Source of the DNA: Riemerella anatipestifer_F
GTDB lineage: Bacteria; Bacteroidota; Bacteroidia; Flavobacteriales; Weeksellaceae
Reading direction: 5' to 3' (one strand)
NCBI RefSeq assembly: GCF_037861325.1
Contig: NZ_JAFELW010000001.1
DNA: 64,000 nucleotides
The notes beneath the pieces are model-generated. The model did no database searches. It worked only from the letters and a program-made list of their open reading frames with translations, and was not told where the DNA came from. Shown here piece by piece: positions 42,707 to 50,295 of the stretch; within the stretch, counting starts at the first letter, position 1; each line of letters begins with the position of its first letter. The translations under genes were made by a program, and so were the position numbers.

Positions 42707-43435
42707 TCAATATGTAAGGCTAGTATTGATTTTTTCAATGTTTTTAATTACATATTCCAAAGCTTTTTCAGACCTAATTTTTTTGTCAGGTTTTACACCA
42801 TTTCAATCACTTATATTTGCTCCCGTATTTACAAATTTCACACTTGACACAGATAATTTAAGACTAGAGTTGGACAATTTACTTTCAACAGAATCACCAT
42901 AACAAACAACCCAACCTCCTATTTCCTCTCCAATCACTTTACCCAAATGATAAGCCTTAATTGTTTGTGTAAAATCACTTGCTTATGAATATGTTATCCT
43001 GCTTGTCGACAAAAATAAATTCCCATTAAATCTATTTTTATTTTTTTCTAATTTGGTTATATTTTTTGCACAATGAGCTGTGGTTATCTTCTCTAATGGC
43101 TCATTAACTCTATTGATTTGTTTCAAGTATAGTGAATCATTTAGAGAATTTATTTTGTTTTTCAAAATCCCATCTCTTTCTAACCTTATTTTTTAATAAC
43201 TTGATTGCTTATTTCAATTAGAGTATTATCAGAATATTGTCTAAAGTTTGTTTTCGCAATATACTGTAATAAAATATCTCCAACCATTGAATTGCCACCA
43301 CCGTTTTTTCTGATATCAATAATTAAATTTTTTATATTTCTATTTTTAATCTCTGCAAAAGCCGAATCTGCGAAGATTTTCTTTTTATTTAGATTTTAAA
43401 AACTAAATATTAATAAAAAATAAGATTCTCTTCAT
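42707..43435 (-). pseudogene. Decayed S41-family peptidase gene
   Basis: Translating the minus strand gives recognisable S41 peptidase segments in broken frames. NLIIDIRKNGGGNSMVGDILLQYIA is the conserved strand and NGGG loop, then a stop and a frameshift near 43190. Next come RFNGNLFLSTSRITYS, a stop at 42983-42985, and ASDFTQTIKAYHLGKVIGEE, then ANISD, a stop at 42803-42805, and NGVKPDKKI. The stop after TYS falls where the family has its nucleophile serine (TYSSASDF), a TCA-to-TAA type change. The 5' end has a start with a hydrophobic MKRILFFINI followed at once by a stop, so about 200 or more residues of the middle are deleted. Real gene remnants with four independent lesions, so I am confident it is inactive. 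Confidence 0.85.
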
Positions 43436-43581
43436 TTTTAACCACTTTTTTATAACTATACTATAACAGAAACGGAGGTTTATTACCGAAGACAAGACTT
43501 CTCAGTATAAAACACCGTATTCTAAATATAAACAAAATTTTCAAAATCCCACTTGTGATAATACCCTATTGGTAGTAGCTC

Positions 43582-44592
43582 TTATTTCTCGTAATAGCCG
43601 TATCCAATCTCGTTAATTACTTTTTTTATTTTGTCTTTGTCTGCTATTTTATGCAAAACAATTACATATTCATCAGATTGTGTGTCTATAAATCCCATTT
43701 GCAGTCCTTTTTGTCTTATTGGTTTGTCAAAATCTTCAAAAACGTTGTCGCATGAAACTGAGACATGTTCTTCATAATCTTTTTCATTAGGTAAGTCTAT
43801 TGATAAATTATAATTCTCTTTCAATGATGATTGTAATACCCATTCTAAATCTTCAATACCAGCTTTCCAATCCAGCCTCAAAATGAATGGAACATTGTTG
43901 TTATCTAAAAAGCTCATTATGTAATTCAGTATACTGTCTTTGTCATAATTTTTAAGTCTTTCAATAAATGCAATAACATCTTTCTTTTTAGGATTTAGAG
44001 CAATGCATAGTTCTGTCAACTCTTTATAGGCATTTTTGTGAGCTTCATTCAAAAAAGGACGATTTTCTTCTATTTTTCTTAATTCTTCCTCTTTCTTTTT
44101 TTCTTTATCAACAACAATTTGCTTGTTATATGTAGTTTCAACAAGTTTTTTAACTTCTAAAATAGTATTTTCTATCTTTGAAACTATTTCACTATCAGCA
44201 ACTTCTTTATGCAAATCAGGTATCTGAAACCATTTTACATCTTTTCCTCCATTACATTTTCTTAACTCTATTTTGTCGCCTAATTTTGAAATAAAATAGA
44301 ACTCGGAAGGAAAAGTGTAATCATCATTATCATAAAAAATTATTGCGTTGGGCAAGTAAAAATTTCCTTCTTTTGTATTATAATTTATTCCATCTCTTGA
44401 AATTATTACGGTTTTAAAAGTTTCTTTTTTTGATTTTAGTAACCCAAAGAAAAAGTTAATTGAAACAGGAGGAATTTCAAATTTATCGGTGTCAGTATTG
44501 TTGAAAATATAATCAAATAATTGTAAATTAATTACATCATTTTCAAATGATTTTCCAGTTAATTTTTCTTCGTGATAATATATTCTTGCCAT
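43582..44592 (-). CDS. Unknown cytoplasmic protein, possibly DUF6630-like at the C-terminus
   Basis: A 336-residue soluble protein without signal peptide. The N-terminal region (about 1-125) is beta-rich (VIISRDGINYNTKEGNFYLPNAIIFYDNDDYTF). A charged probable coiled coil follows (about 140-185, KKLVETTYNKQIVVDKEKKKEEELRKIEE), then a domain with FILRLDWKAGIEDLEWVLQSSL (about 236-257) and DEYVIVLHKIADKDKIKKVINEIGYGYYEK at the end. The last part resembles the DUF6630 group as I remember it, with low certainty. Many such proteins occur beside immunity or toxin genes, but no toxin is visible. A promoter match lies upstream and repeat copy 3 lies 150 bases upstream. Confidence 0.7.
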   Translation of the reverse strand: MARIYYHEEKLTGKSFENDVINLQLFDYIFNNTDTDKFEIPPVSINFFFGLLKSKKETFKTVIISRDGINYNTKEGNFYLPNAIIFYDNDDYTFPSEFYFISKLGDKIELRKCNGGKDVKWFQIPDLHKEVADSEIVSKIENTILEVKKLVETTYNKQIVVDKEKKKEEELRKIEENRPFLNEAHKNAYKELTELCIALNPKKKDVIAFIERLKNYDKDSILNYIMSFLDNNNVPFILRLDWKAGIEDLEWVLQSSLKENYNLSIDLPNEKDYEEHVSVSCDNVFEDFDKPIRQKGLQMGFIDTQSDEYVIVLHKIADKDKIKKVINEIGYGYYEK

Positions 44593-44630
44593 AAATTTGT
44601 TTCAATATTTATCTTTTTGTAGCCATTTGT

Positions 44631-44663
44631 CAAAATTACCACCACTGATGACTAAGTCACAAA
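44631..44663 (-). promoter_or_regulatory. Promoter of the 43582-44592 gene
   Basis: In the minus direction TTTG (44660-44663) and TAATTTTG (44631-44638) are 21 bases apart, matching the Bacteroidota consensus. The ATG is 38 bases downstream. Confidence 0.6.
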
Positions 44664-44739
44664 TGAAGGGCAAGTTCAATTTAGCACTAATCAAGACAAA
44701 TACTTTTTGGCTTCGCCGAACCACTTCGTTAGGTTTCAA

Positions 44740-44850
44740 CGTCACTAAATTAAGCAAAATAGCAGAAATGAAAAGCATTTTATCATGAAATACGCCCTAA
44801 TTTATATCATTACCTAAACTCCGTCTTTTGCAAATAATACATAGCGGTAG
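44740..44850. repeat. Dispersed repeat, copy 3, joined to a cassette-type terminal motif
   Basis: Bases 44740-44824 align to copy 1. Bases 44818-44850 read ACTCCGTCTTTTGCAAATAA then TACATAGCGGTAG, a diverged version of the right arm and boundary motif at 13683-13715. This copy therefore links the two accessory blocks. Confidence 0.78.
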
Positions 44851-45082
44851 TTTCTTATTTATATAAACCCACTGTACATTACGGTATTAAGTAAAAAAAA
44901 CATTCACTTTATTGATAAACAAAATGTTGTTTTAGCCACAAAACATTTGCAAATAAATAGCCTGAGCAAAAATTAAATATTGGACATTAGGAGTAGCGAA
45001 AATGGAATTTGTTTACTTTTGTTTGTTTTTACAAAAAACCGATGAACAAAGTCTTTATTCATCGGCGTTTTGAGCAATTTTG

Positions 45083-45167
45083 CGGAGAGAGAGGGATTCG
45101 AACCCCCGGACCTGTTACAGTCAACGGTTTTCAAGACCGCCGCATTCGACCGCTCTGCCATCTCTCC
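45083..45167 (-). tRNA. tRNA-Ser (anticodon TGA)
   Basis: An 85-base tRNA on the minus strand. The acceptor arms GGAGAGA / TCTCTCC pair, the anticodon loop CTTGAAAA within CGGTC...ACCG gives TGA, the long class II variable arm (about TTGACTGTAACAGG) is typical of serine, and the T-loop is TTCGAAT. The discriminator base is G. CCA is not encoded; the next bases are CAA. Confidence 0.96.
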
Positions 45168-45293
45168 TTAACAACTCTATCGTTGTTTTTAGTGGTGCAA
45201 ATATATAACTATTTTTAATTATACACAAATTTTACATTCACTTTCAACTCCAAAATAGTATAAATTACTATTTATCAATAATAAAAATTTAGA

Positions 45294-45656
45294 CTACCCT
45301 ACTTTAAATCCTAAATAAACTGCCCAAAATCCTAATACTAAACTTGCCACCACATAGCTAAAAAGAGTTACATAATCCTGATTTTGCCATAACACAAGGT
45401 TCTCGTAGGAAAAAGTAGAAAATGTAGTAAAACCTCCGCACAGCCCCACTATAAAAAAGTATCTGACAATATCTGATTCTTGTTTCATAAGAGAGTTACT
45501 TAACAACCCAATCAAAAAACAGCCCAATACATTAACCACTAAAGTCCCCATAGGAAAAGTCCCCAATTTGAAAAACTGAGCGGTATAACGAGAAACAAGG
45601 AAGCGAAATACACTTCCTAATCCTCCGCCTATAAATATGTATAGTATTGTTTTCAT
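45294..45656 (-). CDS. crcB: Fluoride channel CrcB/FluC
   Basis: A 120-residue four-helix membrane protein that exports fluoride as a dimer. Family motifs include GGGLGSVFRFLVSRY (about 10-24), FPMGTLVVNVLGCFLIG (about 34-50) with the conserved asparagine, and GLCGGFTTFSTFSYE (about 71-85) with the pore phenylalanines. It lies downstream of trxB but is separated from it by the putative structured element at 45679-45775. No fluoride riboswitch was seen upstream. Confidence 0.94.
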   Translation of the reverse strand: MKTILYIFIGGGLGSVFRFLVSRYTAQFFKLGTFPMGTLVVNVLGCFLIGLLSNSLMKQESDIVRYFFIVGLCGGFTTFSTFSYENLVLWQNQDYVTLFSYVVASLVLGFWAVYLGFKVG

Positions 45657-45678
45657 TTTATATATAACGAGTGCTGAA

Positions 45679-45775
45679 ACTAGCCCCGATGGAAGCGGAT
45701 ACCCCGCAGTGAAGCCGCGGAACGAAGTGGAGCGGCAAAACGAGGAGTATGAGCGAACAGCGGGAAATAGCTCCT
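45679..45775 (+). ncRNA. Putative structured intergenic element (AGCCCCGATGGAAGCGG type)
   Basis: A GC-rich stretch between trxB and crcB, unlike its AT-rich surroundings. It opens TAGCCCCGATGGAAGCGG and closes AGCGGGAAATAGCTCCTAA, with internal complementary pieces GCCGC (45713-45717) and GCGGC, CCCGC and GCGGG, and GGAG and CTCC. I remember elements with the same opening and closing words at many flavobacterial intergenic sites, but I cannot confirm this here. Orientation as written is inferred from that memory. It could be an RNA, a repeat, or part of a regulatory leader. Confidence 0.45.
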
Positions 45776-45818
45776 AAAAAACAAATAGTATCTATTTCCG
45801 CTCCGCTTTTTTTAATGA

Positions 45819-46766
45819 TTATCCTTTTAACTCTCCTAAATATCTTTCGGCATCTATGGCTGCCATACAACCACTTCCTGCAGCAGTAATCGCTTGACGG
45901 TAAATATGATCTTGCACATCTCCTGCCGCAAATACCCCAGGAAGATTGGTTTTAGACGACTTACCTTCGGTAATAATATAACCATTTTCGTCTAGGTTGA
46001 TTTGACCTTTAAATACATCGGTATTAGGTTTGTGCCCTATGGCAATAAATATCCCATGAACTTCAATTTCAGAGGTTTCTTGCGTTTGGTTATTGATGAC
46101 CACTGCACGCTCTACTAGATTATTTTCACCTTTGATACCAATAAGTTCGTGGTTATATTTTACTTCAATGTTTGGTGTTTTTTCCACCCTTTGTGCCATT
46201 ACTTTGGAGGCTCTAAAGTGGTCTTTTCTTACCAACATCGTTACTTTGTTACAAATATTGGCTAGGTAAGTGGCTTCTTCTGCCGCTGTATCTCCCGCTC
46301 CTACTACAATAACATCTTTCCCTTTATAAAAGAAGCCATCGCAGGTAGCACACGCAGAAACGCCTCCACCAGAGTACTTCTTTTCATCGTCCAGTCCTAA
46401 ATATTTAGCGGTAGCCCCTGTAGATATAATTACCGTTCTAGCCAAAATCTCTCTACTTCCTGTGGATAACTTATGAATACCACCTACCTCTTTAGAAAAC
46501 TCCACGCTGGTAATCATTTCGTAATGGACTTTGGTCTCGAATCTTTCTGCTTGTTTTTGCAAGTCCATCATCATTTCTGGTCCTGTGATACCATTGGGAT
46601 AACCTGGGAAATTCTCTACCTCCGTAGTGGTAGTTAATTGTCCACCTGGCTCTAACCCTGTGAATAATTCAGGTTTTAAATCCGCTCTAGCTGCATAAAT
46701 TGCAGCAGTATATCCTGCAGGTCCTGAACCTATAATTACACAATCTAAGATATTTTGTTCTTCCAT
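45819..46766 (-). CDS. trxB: Thioredoxin reductase
   Basis: A 315-residue FAD/NADPH flavoprotein that reduces thioredoxin in the cytoplasm. The FAD motif GSGPAGYTAAIYAARADL (13-30), the redox-active CATC (Cys139, Cys142) in SACATCDGFF, the NADPH motif VVGAGDTAAEEA (about 154-165) and the C-terminal FAD motif GVFAAGDVQDHIYRQAITAAGSGCMAA are all intact. Length is normal. It is divergent from the GH3-type gene with a gap of 156 bases. Confidence 0.97.
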   Translation of the reverse strand: MEEQNILDCVIIGSGPAGYTAAIYAARADLKPELFTGLEPGGQLTTTTEVENFPGYPNGITGPEMMMDLQKQAERFETKVHYEMITSVEFSKEVGGIHKLSTGSREILARTVIISTGATAKYLGLDDEKKYSGGGVSACATCDGFFYKGKDVIVVGAGDTAAEEATYLANICNKVTMLVRKDHFRASKVMAQRVEKTPNIEVKYNHELIGIKGENNLVERAVVINNQTQETSEIEVHGIFIAIGHKPNTDVFKGQINLDENGYIITEGKSSKTNLPGVFAAGDVQDHIYRQAITAAGSGCMAAIDAERYLGELKG

Positions 46767-46910
46767 TCTGATAATTTTATATTGATTTTAAAGTGGCTAA
46801 TTTCGGAATTTTTTTAGGGTTCTGAAAGTTTTAGACATCTTTATTTTCAATTAACCTTATTGACTGGTTAAATCTATATAATGATTTATTCTTAGTTGGT
46901 AACAAAATCT

Positions 46911-46918
46911 TATCTTTG
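46911..46918 (+). promoter_or_regulatory. Promoter -7 element directly abutting the GH3 start (TATCTTTG)
   Basis: TAnnTTTG match ending 4 bases before the ATG. The 15-base string TATCTTTGCTCTATG is identical to the one at the bifunctional-nuclease gene (minus strand, 63643-63657). A transcript starting about 7 bases downstream would be leaderless. Confidence 0.6.
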
Positions 46919-46922
46919 CTCT

Positions 46923-48425
46923 ATGTTAAAATGGATTAAAAAGAAAGCGGCTCTCGTTTGGGCGAAAAGACATACTCAGCAAGCTGCACTAGACCAATCT
47001 AAAGCGATTGAACACCAAGAGGCTTTATGGAGAAATTTAGTAAAAATAGCAGAAAAGACTCTATTTGGTAGAAGCCATAATTTTGACGAAATCAAAACTT
47101 TAGAGGACTTTCAAAATCAAGTTCCTATTGCGGATTACGAAGACCTTAAACCCTACATAGAAAAGGTAAAAAGAGGACAAGCCAACATACTTTGGACGGA
47201 TACTCCCGAATATTTTGCTAAGACTTCTGGCACTACTTCTGGAGCTAAGTATATCCCTATTTCTAAAGAAGGAATGCCTTACCAAATCAAAGCGGCACAG
47301 TCGGCTCTGTTTCATTATATTGTGAAAAAGAATAATGCCGATTTTGTAAACGGTAAAATGATTTTCCTACAAGGCTCTCCTGAATTAGAAGAGGTTAATG
47401 GGATTAAAACAGGGCGACTCTCAGGTATTGTGGCTCACCATATCCCTAAATATCTGCAAAAAAACAGACTCCCAAGCTATGAAACCAACTGTATAGAAGA
47501 CTGGGAAACTAAAGTCAATAAAATTGCTGATGAAACCGAAACCCAAAATATGACACTTATTTCTGGGATTCCGCCTTGGCTCATTATGTATTTTGAAATT
47601 TTGGTAGAAAGACACCATAAGAAAATAAAACAACTATTCCCTAACTTACAACTTATCGTAACTGGCGGCGTAAACTATGAGCCTTACCGAGAAAAAATGG
47701 AAGAACTCCTTGGAGGTTCTGTAGATATTGTGCAGACCTTCCCTGCGAGTGAAGGCTTTTTTGCGTTTCAGGACGATTATACTCAAGAAGGTTTAAGACT
47801 ACTTACCAACAATGGGATTTTCTACGAGTTCGTTCCATTAGAGCAATATGGCAAACCCAACGCTCCTCGTTTAACTTTAAAAGACATTGAACTGAACCAA
47901 GACTATGCGATGATTCTTACCACCAACTCTGGGCTTTGGGCGTATTCTATTGGAGATGTAGTGAGGTTTATTTCTAAAAACCCTTACCGTATTTTGGTAA
48001 GTGGCAGAACCAAGCACTACACCTCTGCATTTGGCGAGCATGTCATCGCTTATGAGGTAGAAGAAGCTATGAAATCTACCGTAGCTCAACACTATGCTCA
48101 AATTACAGAGTTTCATCTTGCACCACAAGTAACTCCTCCTAACAACGAGTTACCTTATCACGAATGGTTAATTGAGTTTGAAAAAGAACCCGAAGATTTA
48201 GAAGCCTTTAGATTAACCCTAGACCAAGAGCTAAGAGCAAGGAATACCTATTATGATGATTTAATAGAGGGTAAGGTATTACAACCGCTTAAAATATCTA
48301 AATTAAAAAGAAACGCATTCCACGAGTATGCTAAATCTGAAGGGAAACTAGGTGGGCAAAACAAAATCCCTAGACTCGCCAACGACAGAAAAATAGCCGA
48401 CTTTTTAGTGAATCATATAATCTAA
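46923..48425 (+). CDS. GH3 auxin-responsive-promoter family protein (adenylate-forming type)
   Basis: A 500-residue protein of the GH3 superfamily, related to firefly-luciferase-fold acyl adenylating enzymes that join small acids to amino acids in plants. Recognisable pieces include FAKTSGTTSGAKYIPISKEGM (about 99-119, ATP-binding), IVTGGVNYEPYREKMEELLGG (about 248-268), FPASEGFFAFQ (about 276-286) and YSIGDVVRF (about 344-352). Bacterial members have no agreed substrate. The start at 46923 is preferred over one 9 codons upstream because a promoter core overlaps that longer frame. An MFS exporter follows 22 bases later and may export a conjugate. Confidence 0.9.
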   Translation: MLKWIKKKAALVWAKRHTQQAALDQSKAIEHQEALWRNLVKIAEKTLFGRSHNFDEIKTLEDFQNQVPIADYEDLKPYIEKVKRGQANILWTDTPEYFAKTSGTTSGAKYIPISKEGMPYQIKAAQSALFHYIVKKNNADFVNGKMIFLQGSPELEEVNGIKTGRLSGIVAHHIPKYLQKNRLPSYETNCIEDWETKVNKIADETETQNMTLISGIPPWLIMYFEILVERHHKKIKQLFPNLQLIVTGGVNYEPYREKMEELLGGSVDIVQTFPASEGFFAFQDDYTQEGLRLLTNNGIFYEFVPLEQYGKPNAPRLTLKDIELNQDYAMILTTNSGLWAYSIGDVVRFISKNPYRILVSGRTKHYTSAFGEHVIAYEVEEAMKSTVAQHYAQITEFHLAPQVTPPNNELPYHEWLIEFEKEPEDLEAFRLTLDQELRARNTYYDDLIEGKVLQPLKISKLKRNAFHEYAKSEGKLGGQNKIPRLANDRKIADFLVNHII

Positions 48426-48447
48426 AGAAACCAACAGCATTCACCTT

Positions 48448-49680
48448 ATGAACCTAGAGCCTCTAAAAACTTTAAAAAACATCGAGTTTAGACACCTTCT
48501 ATTTGGTAGGTTTTTTCTCATTTTGGCGTTCAGAATGTTAGCCACTCTTCTAGGTTGGTGGGTTTATCAGCTTACCAAAGACCCTCTTTCTATTGGGTTC
48601 ATTGGGCTTTCGGAGGTGATCCCCGCCGTATCTACTGCCCTGTACGCAGGCTATGTAATAGATATGAACGAAAAGAAACGAATGCTACTTATCTGCAATT
48701 ATATCTATGTACTTCTCATTAGTGCATTAGTGGCTTTGGCATTCTTAGAAAACTCTTATCATCTTACAGGACACCAGATTTCTTATTTCATCTATGCAGT
48801 GATATTTCTAACAGGGATTTGCCGTGCTTTTATAGGACCATTAGTCCCTTCTATGATACCTAAAATGGTAAAAAAGGAAAACTTAGCCAATGCCGTTACG
48901 CTTAATCAAGCTACTTTTCTTACTTCTTCAGTATTTGGACACGCGTTAGGAGGCTTTTTAATTGCACTTATTACTATTAAATGGACGCTTGTAGTTATTG
49001 TAAGTCTGATGACCTTAGCGTCTGTATTCTTTTGGCAATTAAAACCGCAACATTCCGAGTACAATAAAAAAGAAGTAAAGGTGCTAGAAAGTATGCGTGA
49101 AGGGCTTGCCTACATCTATAAAACCAAAGAAATATTGGGAGCTTTATGCTTGGATATGTTTGCGGTTTTGTTTGGTGGAGCGGTGGCGATGATACCCGTC
49201 TATGCTAGTGACATTCTTAAAGTAGGAGCCGAAGGCTTTGGACTACTTAATGCGGCGTCTGATATTGGCTCTATGTGTATTATTATTTTACTTTCATTTA
49301 TTCCATTGAGGAGAAATCAAGGTAAAATACTACTGGTGGCGGTGGCTGGTTTTGGCATGTGCATCATTGGTTTTGGCTTGTCTAAACTCTATTGGCTTTC
49401 GTTCTTTTTCTTGATGCTTAGTGGTATGTTAGACGGAATTTCCGTAGTGATAAGAGGGACGATAGTACAACTAAAAACCCCTGACAAAATAAGAGGTAGA
49501 GTTCTAAGCGTTAATTCTATCTTCATTATGTCTAGTAACGAGATGGGACAATTTGAAAGTGGTCTAGCCGCTAAACTTCTAGGCGTGGTGCGTTCTGTAA
49601 TATTTGGAGGGAGTATGACCCTCGCCATTGCCCTTATAGTAGGACTTACCAACAAAAAACTAAGAAAAATGGAGTACTAA
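48448..49680 (+). CDS. MFS transporter (EntS-like exporter family)
   Basis: A 410-residue major-facilitator protein with about 12 membrane helices, of the MFS_3 type. Typical words are FRHLLFGRFFLILAFRML, WWVYQLTKDPLSIGFIGLSEVIPA, ALYAGYVIDMNEKKRMLL (the loop 2-3 motif) and DGISVVIRGTIVQLKTPDKIRGRVLSVNSIFI (loop 10-11). Relatives export siderophores and other small molecules. The substrate here may be connected with the GH3 enzyme upstream, which is an inference from proximity only. Confidence 0.88.
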   Translation: MNLEPLKTLKNIEFRHLLFGRFFLILAFRMLATLLGWWVYQLTKDPLSIGFIGLSEVIPAVSTALYAGYVIDMNEKKRMLLICNYIYVLLISALVALAFLENSYHLTGHQISYFIYAVIFLTGICRAFIGPLVPSMIPKMVKKENLANAVTLNQATFLTSSVFGHALGGFLIALITIKWTLVVIVSLMTLASVFFWQLKPQHSEYNKKEVKVLESMREGLAYIYKTKEILGALCLDMFAVLFGGAVAMIPVYASDILKVGAEGFGLLNAASDIGSMCIIILLSFIPLRRNQGKILLVAVAGFGMCIIGFGLSKLYWLSFFFLMLSGMLDGISVVIRGTIVQLKTPDKIRGRVLSVNSIFIMSSNEMGQFESGLAAKLLGVVRSVIFGGSMTLAIALIVGLTNKKLRKMEY

Positions 49681-49697
49681 TATATTTTCCAATAAAA

Positions 49698-49723
49698 AAG
49701 CTATCCTAAATATAGGATAGCTT
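49698..49723 (-). terminator. Terminator shared by the MFS gene and the 49749-50276 gene
   Basis: Perfect 11-bp arms AAGCTATCCTA and TAGGATAGCTT with a 4-base loop; the minus direction continues with TTTTTTATT. Between convergent stops. Confidence 0.8.
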
Positions 49724-49748
49724 GTCATATAAAATTTATTAATTAAGA

Positions 49749-50276
49749 TTATTCAGGTTTCCAAAATGCCCATTCGCTACCATTGTATATACATACTAAC
49801 TTTGATACTGTATCGTAAGCTAACATTCCTGCTGCAGGTTTAACAATGTTCAAATGAGGAGATGCAACCATGGGTAGTTGCATTGCTTTATTAGCATCTT
49901 CTAAAACCAAAACCCCTGGAGTAGATGTATTTCCATCCCCCCCTATAACAGCTCCAGTAGTTGTTTTATCCTGAATGCCATCCTGTAGAGTTGTATTTAT
50001 AAATACCGTAGATGCTGGCGTTACTTCCTGCCAACCTTTATTTAACTTAACTTTTACCTTTCTATCAGTTACATCCAAGACTAAAGTTCCACTCACTGCA
50101 TTACTCATTGTAGTAGCATTATTAACCCAAGGCAACACAATTCCTTTATTCTCATTTCCAAACTCTAAAGATATTGAAGGAGAACTTAATTCTGTTTTTC
50201 CTTCCCCCAATATAACTTGACTAAAAGCTAAATAAGAAGAAGAAAACAATCCTATAATTGTTATTATTTTTTTCAT
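49749..50276 (-). CDS. Unknown secreted protein with a C-terminal YDT...YNG module
   Basis: A 175-residue protein with a signal peptide (MKKIITIIGLFSSSYLAFSQ). The body is rich in Thr, Gly and Val (FGNENKGIVLPWVN, VSGTLVLDVTDRKVKVKLNKGWQEVTP). It ends in PAAGMLAYDTVSKLVCIYNGSEWAFWKPE, which resembles the end of the upstream 983-residue protein (GMLVYDTIKDCISLYDGSSWRCL). No family assigned. It has a run of seven G in the coding strand (plus strand 49937-49943). Separated by 19 bases from the larger gene, so the two form an operon and may act together at the surface. Confidence 0.75.
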   Translation of the reverse strand: MKKIITIIGLFSSSYLAFSQVILGEGKTELSSPSISLEFGNENKGIVLPWVNNATTMSNAVSGTLVLDVTDRKVKVKLNKGWQEVTPASTVFINTTLQDGIQDKTTTGAVIGGDGNTSTPGVLVLEDANKAMQLPMVASPHLNIVKPAAGMLAYDTVSKLVCIYNGSEWAFWKPE

Positions 50277-50295
50277 TTTGATTATTTTTTATAGT

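Larger units (their letters stand above)
44593..45082. other. Gene-free stretch of 490 bases in the second accessory block
   Basis: I see no credible gene here. It holds the promoter at 44631-44663, a small palindromic stretch GGCTTCGCCGAACC (44709-44722), repeat copy 3 at 44740-44850, and an AT-rich segment (44851-45060) leading to the tRNA, with CCGATGAACAAAGTC/CATCGGCG hairpin remnants around 45040-45066. Confidence 0.6.

Noticed and set aside
44597..44788. A 63-codon plus-strand frame
   Set aside because: It runs across the promoter and repeat copy 3 in antisense and resembles nothing.
45294..45820. Fluoride riboswitch upstream of crcB
   Set aside because: The structured element there lacks the known fluoride aptamer words, and its orientation appears opposite to crcB.
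45658..45870. A 70-codon minus-strand frame over the GC-rich intergenic element
   Set aside because: It overlaps the trxB 3' end in another frame and its sequence only reflects the structured element.
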